NCBI GenBank assembly: GCA_016288175.1
Contig: JAEEYN010000095.1
Coordinates: forward strand, 1 to 14,613
Direction: 5' to 3'
Source of the DNA: Bacillota bacterium
Lineage (GTDB): Bacteria; Bacillota; Clostridia; Christensenellales; CAG-138
Length of the DNA: 14,613 nucleotides
Both the position numbers and the translations under genes were made by a program. Positions 1 to 5,812 of this stretch are shown one piece after another. Each line of letters begins with the position of its first letter. Position 1 is the stretch's first letter. The notes under the pieces were generated by a model that was given only the letters and a program-made list of their open reading frames with translations, searched no databases and was not told the origin of the DNA.

Positions 1-441
1 CTCCGCATCGAAGGCCCCATGGATGTTGAGGATCGCGAAAAGCAGATGCTTGCTCTGAAAGCCATCACCAAGGAGCTCGACGACCGCGGCATCAATGTTG
101 AGATCGTTGCTGACGAATGGTGTAACACCCTCGAGGACATCAAGTACTTTGCGGACAACAAGGCCGGCCATATGGTCCAGATCAAGACCCCTGACCTCGG
201 CGGCATCAACAACACCATCGAAGCCGTTCTTTATTGCAAAGAGCGCGGCATCGGCGCTTACCAGGGCGGTACATGCAACGAGACCGACCGCAGCGCACAG
301 GTTTGCGTACATTGCGCGATGGCGACGCGTCCCGACCAGATCCTTGCAAAACCCGGTATGGGCGTTGACGAGGGCTACATGATCGTTTACAACGAGATGC
401 AGCGCATCCTTGCTTACCACAGGGCAAAGCAGGCCAAGTAA
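1..441 (+). CDS. mal: Methylaspartate ammonia-lyase, C-terminal part (partial)
   Basis: This is the last 146 codons of 3-methylaspartate ammonia-lyase; the start lies upstream of the window. The enzyme interconverts L-threo-3-methylaspartate and mesaconate plus ammonia, in the methylaspartate route of glutamate fermentation, and belongs to the enolase superfamily (cytosolic TIM barrel). Against the Clostridium tetanomorphum enzyme, recalled from memory, the visible residues fit with a constant offset of about 269. E4 (in IEGP) and D38 (in VADEW) are the Mg ligands E273 and D307. Q60 and K62 (in QIKTPD) are Q329 and the catalytic base K331. T91 and C92 (in GGTCNET) are T360 and C361. No active-site residue in this part is missing. 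Codons often end in C, as in prs, which suggests strong expression. A glutamate mutase (glmES) would be expected upstream but is out of view. Confidence 0.96.
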   Translation, partial: LRIEGPMDVEDREKQMLALKAITKELDDRGINVEIVADEWCNTLEDIKYFADNKAGHMVQIKTPDLGGINNTIEAVLYCKERGIGAYQGGTCNETDRSAQVCVHCAMATRPDQILAKPGMGVDEGYMIVYNEMQRILAYHRAKQAK

Positions 442-460
442 TTTAGTTCGAAATTAACAG

Positions 461-494
461 AACAGCCGGGGGAATCACCCTCGGCTGTTTTCTT
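461..494. terminator. Rho-independent terminator, probably bidirectional
   Basis: A 12-bp hairpin has AACAGCCG (461-468) pairing with CGGCTGTT (482-489), extended by GGGG against CCCT with one G-T pair, and the loop is AATCA (473-477). On the plus strand it is followed by a T-rich run, so it should end the methylaspartate ammonia-lyase transcript. The GH3 gene ends at 503 on the other strand. Read from that side the same hairpin is followed by CTGTTAATTT, a weaker tail, so it may serve both genes. Confidence 0.9.
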
Positions 495-502
495 ATCGGA
501 TC

Positions 503-2701
503 CTATCGTTTTCGTTTGAGTAAAACAAGCGTTGTCACTGTTACGAGAGTCAAGCATCCAGCGATAAGGATGATTATCAACGGCGAAAAGCCAGACGTCT
601 CATTCGCTGCGTTGCCCGATTTTTCTGTCGGGGAAGGTGTAAAAGGTTCACGGCTTTCTTCCGGAGCAACAGAAACAATCGGAACTGCAGATATGATTTC
701 CGTGCTCTGAGGTTCTGCAGACTGCGTTTCAAGCGGTTCGGGTTCATCGTTAACATTCGGCGTCGGTTCCGGCGTCGGAGTGAAACACGGCTGCTGACTG
801 TAGCTCAAAGAGAAACAGCGTTCGTACAGTATCTGATCCGTAAAATGATGATCCGAACTGAGTACAGGGATCTGTACGGGCAGTTTGCCTTTCGGTGAAT
901 CATCAACGCTGAAAATGCAATATACGGCCGCAGGGAGATTCGGTCCGTATTGCAGAGAAGCACCTTCATTAACGCGAGGATCTTCGTTCATTCCCTTCGA
1001 TGAGTATGCAAGAATTATCGCGTCGGCCTTTTGAAAACGGGCGGCGTCATACGGCAGATTTGCGCTCAGTAAAACGAATCTGTTTCCGTTTTCATGAACT
1101 GAATCGATCAGCGAATCGATCATTCGCGCTGTGCTGCCTCGCAAAGCAGATGCCGAACGAACCTCTGAAACGACGATCACGTTATCGGCGCCGCGGATCT
1201 TTCCGCGCAGATAGTCAAGGCTTCTATCCTTGTATGAATAAATCTCAATTGCAGTTCCGTTCGGTGTTTTCCCGTCATTTCGCAAAAGGTCGACTGCGTA
1301 CTGCATTGAAAGGTTTTCACTGTCATCGGAAGTAAGAATAATGGTCTTTTCATTGGAACGGTTCAGCGGAAGTGTACAGTCTTCATTCTTTATAAGCGTA
1401 ACAGCACTCTTGGCAAGCTCCCATTCCTGCGCGTGGTGGGCAGCGGAACCGACCAGATTCTCTGCTTCTTCTATGCGGCTTTGAAGATTTGATCCGTCAT
1501 ACGGCATTGTAAGCCCGTGACGCTGCTTGAGACGCAGTATACGTGTCACTGCTGCATCTACCTTCTCCATCGAGATATCGCCGTTCTCGGCCATCGTGAC
1601 AAGCCGTGAGATATAGTTCTCCAGCAGTTTTATTCCGTTGCTGCCGTATGACGCAACGGGCATCAAAAGCAGGTCGACACCCGCGTTTATCGCAAGCTTG
1701 GCGGTGTCGTAGATATCGAAATGTTTGCCGAGCGCATCCATCATCATTCCGTCAGTGATAACAACTCCGTCAAAACCCATGTCTCCGCGAAGAATGTCCG
1801 AAATTATCTTTTTGGAAAGCGTTGCCGGAAGGTAAACCTTCTCTCCTGTGCTTTTTGAAATATAAGTTGTATTTTCGATCTGCGGGAACTGAATATGCGC
1901 TGTCATGACCATCTCCGCGCCGGCATCTATGCAGCGTTGGAAGGGGATGAGTTCACGCTGCTTGAGTTGGTCGTAACTGCTGTTAACGAGCGGAAGACCC
2001 GTATGACTGTCAGTCGAGGTATCGCCATGACCGGGGAAATGCTTGAGCGCTGCAATAGTGCCCGCGCTCATAAGACCGCTCATGTATTTGATTCCGCGAT
2101 CACTGACGTTCGAAGCGCTGTCGGAGAAAGAACGAACTCCGATAACCGGATTTGATGGATTTGAGTTGATATCGACATCCGGCGCAAAGTCTACGCTGAT
2201 GCCGAGTGCCGCTAACTCACTGCCGATAATGCTTCCTGCAGTATAAGCTGCATTAATGTCTTCGATCGCGCCTAGAGCCATGTTGCCCGGAGTCTGTGTT
2301 CCGTGCCCGAGACGCGTGATCGTTCCGCCTTCCTGGTCGACGCAGACAAGCAGCTGCATCCTTGAATAACCTCCCGAAGCATTTTCCGATTGAACTGCAT
2401 CGATGTATCTCACAGTATCCGCGTTTTCGGCTGTGTTCTGCGCGAAAAGTATGATGCCTCCGAAACAGTATTTGTTCAAAGCATTCTTCACTGGATCGGA
2501 AAGGATCTGACTGCCGCTGCCGTCGGAATAATAACCGAAGCTCACAACGAGCATCTGGCAAATCTTTTCCTCCGTCGTCATGCCGGAAAGGATTTCGGAG
2601 CATATGTCTTCGGCGGAGGATTTATTTGCGGCGGGAAAGAAACCGAAAAGAAGCACGGCTGCAAGCAATATCGATATCGAATTTCGAATAAATCTACGCA
2701 T
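503..2701 (-). CDS. nagZ: Exported, membrane-anchored GH3 beta-N-acetylhexosaminidase (NagZ type)
   Basis: A 732-residue glycoside hydrolase family 3 protein that should remove beta-linked N-acetylglucosamine from muropeptides or other glycans outside the cell. The start chosen is ATG 2701: AGGAAAG precedes it, and a signal peptide follows at once (MRRFIR, then a hydrophobic stretch to about residue 22). An in-frame start at 2737 would put a hydrophilic tail in front of it. The NagZ signature KHFPGHGD with DSH is at 220-233; D231/H233 match the Asp-His acid/base pair and D317 in VVITDG the nucleophile of Bacillus subtilis NagZ. VDQEGG is at 121-126. A second Rossmann-like domain runs to about 630, followed by a Pro/Glu/Thr-rich linker (about 640-705), one membrane helix (706-728) and KRKR. 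There is no LPXTG, so it is anchored by the helix rather than by sortase. It is divergent from the TerB operon. Confidence 0.93.
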   Translation of the reverse strand: MRRFIRNSISILLAAVLLFGFFPAANKSSAEDICSEILSGMTTEEKICQMLVVSFGYYSDGSGSQILSDPVKNALNKYCFGGIILFAQNTAENADTVRYIDAVQSENASGGYSRMQLLVCVDQEGGTITRLGHGTQTPGNMALGAIEDINAAYTAGSIIGSELAALGISVDFAPDVDINSNPSNPVIGVRSFSDSASNVSDRGIKYMSGLMSAGTIAALKHFPGHGDTSTDSHTGLPLVNSSYDQLKQRELIPFQRCIDAGAEMVMTAHIQFPQIENTTYISKSTGEKVYLPATLSKKIISDILRGDMGFDGVVITDGMMMDALGKHFDIYDTAKLAINAGVDLLLMPVASYGSNGIKLLENYISRLVTMAENGDISMEKVDAAVTRILRLKQRHGLTMPYDGSNLQSRIEEAENLVGSAAHHAQEWELAKSAVTLIKNEDCTLPLNRSNEKTIILTSDDSENLSMQYAVDLLRNDGKTPNGTAIEIYSYKDRSLDYLRGKIRGADNVIVVSEVRSASALRGSTARMIDSLIDSVHENGNRFVLLSANLPYDAARFQKADAIILAYSSKGMNEDPRVNEGASLQYGPNLPAAVYCIFSVDDSPKGKLPVQIPVLSSDHHFTDQILYERCFSLSYSQQPCFTPTPEPTPNVNDEPEPLETQSAEPQSTEIISAVPIVSVAPEESREPFTPSPTEKSGNAANETSGFSPLIIILIAGCLTLVTVTTLVLLKRKR

Positions 2702-2711
2702 AGATCTTTCC

Positions 2712-2731
2712 TGTTCCGAACATACGGAACA
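2712..2731. repeat. Inverted repeat in the leader of the GH3 gene
   Basis: A perfect 7-bp inverted repeat, TGTTCCG-AACATA-CGGAACA, lies between the -10 box and the ribosome site of the GH3 gene. Its position, about 12 to 31 nt into the predicted transcript, suits a repressor operator or a 5' RNA hairpin. It holds one LexA-like half site (GTTCG) but not the second half. Confidence 0.55.
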
Positions 2732-2749
2732 TATCATCTTAATTTAATA

Positions 2750-2778
2750 ATTATACTGCAGTTTCGGCAGCATCTCAA
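2750..2778 (-). promoter_or_regulatory. Sigma-A type promoter of the GH3 gene
   Basis: Read on the minus strand: -35 TTGAGA (2778-2773), a 17-nt spacer, and -10 TATAAT (2755-2750), a perfect -10 box. Transcription would start near 2743, giving a leader of about 40 nt that contains the inverted repeat at 2712-2731. Confidence 0.8.
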
Positions 2779-2803
2779 GCTCAACTTACTCCAAAAAACG
2801 TAC

Positions 2804-2857
2804 AGATTCCGCTGGATATCATCGGCGAAATGTGCTATTATGTATTTGTCGGAATCT
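2804..2857. repeat. 8-bp inverted repeat bracketing the TerB operon promoter
   Basis: AGATTCCG at 2804-2811 and its exact reverse complement CGGAATCT at 2850-2857 enclose the -35 and -10 boxes at 2813-2841, one just upstream of the -35 and the other at about the transcription start. The layout would suit an operator pair that occludes the promoter. At 8 bp a chance match in this intergenic region is possible. Confidence 0.4.
2813..2841 (+). promoter_or_regulatory. Promoter of the TerB/ATPase/helicase operon
   Basis: -35 TGGATA (2813-2818, 4 of 6 consensus bases), a 17-nt spacer and -10 TATTAT (2836-2841) with an extended TGC immediately before it. The weak -35 with an extended -10 suggests a modest or regulated promoter. 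Predicted start is near 2848, with a leader of about 35 nt before the GTG at 2883. Confidence 0.7.
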
Positions 2858-2882
2858 ATGCTAACGGAAAGGAGACAGCGAC

Positions 2883-4502
2883 GTGATCGATATTAACGAA
2901 CTGAAAGAAAAACTGAAGTCGGTCAAGCTCCTTTCCGATGATCAGGTCACGGATATTGTAAACGCCGTTATCGCTCGCCTGAATCCCGTTAAGAATCTTT
3001 CCGAAGAAGAACATGTCTACACCGATGAACCTATCGGCGCTCCGCTTCATCGGGATAAGTTTGAACGCATACGCAAAGATGATGCAGCCGAAGAACGGAT
3101 CGCAGCAATGAGGAAGATTCCTTTTGAAAGAGCCAATCGCGGAAAGCTTCCGGACGAAATCTTTTTCCTGCAGGCGAAGTACATGGCTGATTTCGAAGAC
3201 AACTATACTCCGCCTTTCGCCGAACACAGCGATTTTCGCAGACAGGAACTTGGGCGTTATTTTTCCGGTTTTCAATCAATGTCCGTGAAAAGCCTCCGAG
3301 TCTATTATACCTGGAGAACAAAGCTGCGCGGCGGTGAACTCCTTCGAACTTCACTGACCAATGCTTTTATCTATGCAACCGAATTGATCCACTGCATCGG
3401 ATACGAATCAAAGGAAGACGCATACGAAGCTTTGAGGACATTCACCGAGCATTATTCGGAGCTTGACAGCCGTTTTTCGAATTTCGGGAAAAAGTGGCTG
3501 AAAGATTTTGCTGTTTTCTATGATCTTCCCGCTTCGTTGGTGACCGAAAACGGGTCTGCAGCGGAATCGATAAAAGCGCTTTCAGCTCCTTTTATTCCAG
3601 ATGATGACGCGCTTTACTCGGCGATAAAGCTTAATTCTTCATATAACCCGGAGAATTCGCGCTTTATGAACGCTCATCCGAATGACAGCATGCATGTTGT
3701 CTGCCGCGTTTACAGAGCACTTATGGCATCAGACCGCAAGGAAGCTTTTAGGCACTATGTCGGTACTTTTACGGAAAGCGCATACGATCTTTTCGGCGCG
3801 GCGATGTTCTGCGCAAGGAACTGTTCCGGCGACCGTGTATACCGAGCCGACGGCTTGACGAACTATGTCTCAAGAAACGGGAAATGGTATGTTGAACGCT
3901 TGACTCGAACTGCGAAGCAGAATCAGGAGCTTGGCAGGCTTCTCAAGAACATTGACCATGTCATGCGTGTGCGCTGGAAATTTGCCTCCAAGATCAAACC
4001 GGACGGATTAACGGAAGAGCTTACCTCGCTTATCAACGAAGAGATCAATGAGTACCTTGCAGAAAAGCGAATAATAAAGCGGCAATCGATCAAGCTCGAT
4101 CTCGATAAACTGCCTTTGATCCGCAGCTCTGCGGATGAAACAGCGGAGCTTCTGCTGACAGAGGAGGATATCGAAGCGGAGCAGACACTTTCGGAAACTC
4201 ACGCGGTTGCGATGCCCGAGGAGACCGAAGAGTATTCACCGACAGCGGAGGAGAACAAGAACGATCTCGATTTGCCCGAGTTTTCCGACGCAGAAAAAGT
4301 TTTGCTGAATTGTCTGATAAACGAAGAACCGTATTCTGAAAAACTCCAATTGCTCGGTGTGCTTCCGTCGATCGCGGCGGACAGCTTGAATGAAAAATTA
4401 ATAGATCGGTTCATGGATACCGTCATCGTTGACACCGGGAACGGTTTTGAACTGATCGAGGACTATATAGAGGATCTGAAAGGAATCGTCGATAAATTAT
4501 GA
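2883..4502 (+). CDS. TerB_N / TerB_C domain protein
   Basis: A 539-residue soluble protein, first gene of a three-gene operon. The start is GTG with AAAGGAG 8 nt upstream. The region at about 95-215 has the TerB_N pattern: aromatic and polar helices with the core YYTWRTKLRGG (141-151), then AFIYATELIHCIGYES (161-176). The region at about 400-539 fits TerB_C: IKLDLDKLPLIRSSADET (403-420), and a final block with DSLNEKLIDRF (500-510) and ELIEDYIEDLKG (523-534). Residues 426-468 form an acidic, probably disordered linker. I do not see a clear central TerB metal-binding domain; residues 235-390 are helical and of a type I know only from TerB_N proteins of Clostridia. The molecular function is unknown. 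TerB-type domains are linked to tellurite and stress systems, and the partners here (ATPase, helicase) point to a regulatory or scaffold role in DNA processing. Confidence 0.82.
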   Translation: MIDINELKEKLKSVKLLSDDQVTDIVNAVIARLNPVKNLSEEEHVYTDEPIGAPLHRDKFERIRKDDAAEERIAAMRKIPFERANRGKLPDEIFFLQAKYMADFEDNYTPPFAEHSDFRRQELGRYFSGFQSMSVKSLRVYYTWRTKLRGGELLRTSLTNAFIYATELIHCIGYESKEDAYEALRTFTEHYSELDSRFSNFGKKWLKDFAVFYDLPASLVTENGSAAESIKALSAPFIPDDDALYSAIKLNSSYNPENSRFMNAHPNDSMHVVCRVYRALMASDRKEAFRHYVGTFTESAYDLFGAAMFCARNCSGDRVYRADGLTNYVSRNGKWYVERLTRTAKQNQELGRLLKNIDHVMRVRWKFASKIKPDGLTEELTSLINEEINEYLAEKRIIKRQSIKLDLDKLPLIRSSADETAELLLTEEDIEAEQTLSETHAVAMPEETEEYSPTAEENKNDLDLPEFSDAEKVLLNCLINEEPYSEKLQLLGVLPSIAADSLNEKLIDRFMDTVIVDTGNGFELIEDYIEDLKGIVDKL

Positions 4503-5812
4503 AGGTACCAAAAAGGATAGCTTCTGTCGTTATAAATTCACTTAAAGGCGGCGTAGTGCCGCGAATCGGTCTTCCGTACATCACAGTCGGCAGGGAACCG
4601 GAAATTCGGGCTTTGCTTCGCGACGTCGATATCGTTGCAGACGGCGGCGCATGCTTCAGGTTTATCGTCGGAAAATACGGCAGCGGAAAAAGCTTTCTGC
4701 TCCAAACGATACGCGGATATGTAATGGATCGCAACTTCGTTGTCGTTGATGCGGACCTTTCGCCGGAACGCCGTCTCCACGGCACAAAGGGGCAGGGACT
4801 TGCGACTTATAAAGAACTTATCCGAAATATGTCAACGAAGACAAGGCCCGAAGGCGGCGCGTTGACGCTGATCCTCGATCGCTGGATAAGTTCGGTTCGC
4901 GCTGAAGTCGCCGAAGAGACCGGACTTTCTCCGGAAAGCCCCTCTTTCAGGTCAGGCGTTGAAAAGAAGATCAATTCAATTATTTCTTCACTCAGTGAGA
5001 TGGTACACGGATTCGATTTCGCAAGGCTTTTGAACGCATACTATTCCGCCTCCGAAGATGGTGACGATTACAGAAAAGGTCTTGTTGCGAAGTGGTTCCG
5101 CGGTGAATACACAACTAAGGCCGAGGCGAAGAGCGAACTCGGCGTCAGTATCATAATCACAGATGACGACTGGTATGACTATCTGAAGCTGTTCGCTTCA
5201 TTCCTCAAAAGGGCGGGGTACAGCGGACTCATGATAATGATCGATGAGCTCGTGAATATTTACAAGATCCCGAACGCGATATCAAGGCAGTATAATTATG
5301 AGAAGCTGCTGACAATGTACAACGACGCTCTGCAGGGCAAGGCGCACTACATCGGCATGATAATGGGCGGGACCCCGCAATGCATTGAAGATACAAGAAG
5401 AGGCGTGTTCAGCTACGAAGCCTTGCGCTCGCGCCTGGAAGCAGGAAGGTTCAGCAAGCAGAACGAGCTCAACGATATGATGTCTCCGGTAATACGCCTG
5501 ACGCCGCTTTCGAAAGAAGAGATGCTGATCCTTGTTGAGAAGCTTTCCGCCATACACGCCGGTCTCTTCGATTATGAAGAGCGAATGACGCAGAATGATT
5601 TCCTTGATTTTATCCGGATCGAGTATTCAAGAGTCGGCGCAGAAACGCAGATAACTCCGCGCGAAGTTATCAGAGATTTCATAGAATTGCTTGATCTCGT
5701 CTGCCAGAATCCGTCTTTGAGTCCGAAGGAGCTCCTGCAAAGCGAAAGCTTCAGTTTCGCTGCGCCGGAAAGCGATGGTTCGGATCTGCTTTTCGAGGAG
5801 TTTGAGATCTGA
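4499..5812 (+). CDS. BrxD-like P-loop ATPase (BREX ATP-binding domain, DUF2791 family)
   Basis: A 437-residue cytosolic ATPase. The N-terminus follows the DUF2791 pattern: VINSLKGGVVPRIGL (11-25), a VGRE element (30-33), then Walker A GKYGSGKS (58-65). Walker B is LMIMIDE (244-250, D249/E250). GGTPQ (290-294) sits where the family has a conserved Gly-Gly-Thr/Ser-Pro loop, probably sensor-like. R308-R312 are candidate trans-acting arginines, and a helical C-terminus carries ITPREVIRDFIELLD (385-399). BrxD of type 2 BREX belongs to this family, where its precise role is unsettled. Its ATG overlaps the stop of the TerB gene (ATGA) and the only ribosome site nearby, AAAGGA at 4479-4484, is 14 nt away, so translation is probably coupled to the upstream gene. 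Likely partner of the next gene, the helicase. Confidence 0.9.
   Translation: MKVPKRIASVVINSLKGGVVPRIGLPYITVGREPEIRALLRDVDIVADGGACFRFIVGKYGSGKSFLLQTIRGYVMDRNFVVVDADLSPERRLHGTKGQGLATYKELIRNMSTKTRPEGGALTLILDRWISSVRAEVAEETGLSPESPSFRSGVEKKINSIISSLSEMVHGFDFARLLNAYYSASEDGDDYRKGLVAKWFRGEYTTKAEAKSELGVSIIITDDDWYDYLKLFASFLKRAGYSGLMIMIDELVNIYKIPNAISRQYNYEKLLTMYNDALQGKAHYIGMIMGGTPQCIEDTRRGVFSYEALRSRLEAGRFSKQNELNDMMSPVIRLTPLSKEEMLILVEKLSAIHAGLFDYEERMTQNDFLDFIRIEYSRVGAETQITPREVIRDFIELLDLVCQNPSLSPKELLQSESFSFAAPESDGSDLLFEEFEI

Noticed and set aside
2712..2731. LexA (SOS) box or PurR box in the GH3 leader
   Set aside because: Only one half of a Gram-positive LexA box (GTTCG) and a single CCGAAC core are present; the second half-site each needs is missing.
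2702..2737. Upstream in-frame start for the GH3 gene (12 extra residues)
   Set aside because: It would place a hydrophilic, cysteine-containing stretch ahead of a clear signal peptide and it overlaps the leader inverted repeat; ATG 2701 has AGGAAAG in front.
2856..3275. A 139-codon minus-strand frame covering the start of the TerB gene and part of its promoter region
   Set aside because: It is antisense to the coding start of the operon, and the plus-strand frame has domain-level support along its whole length.
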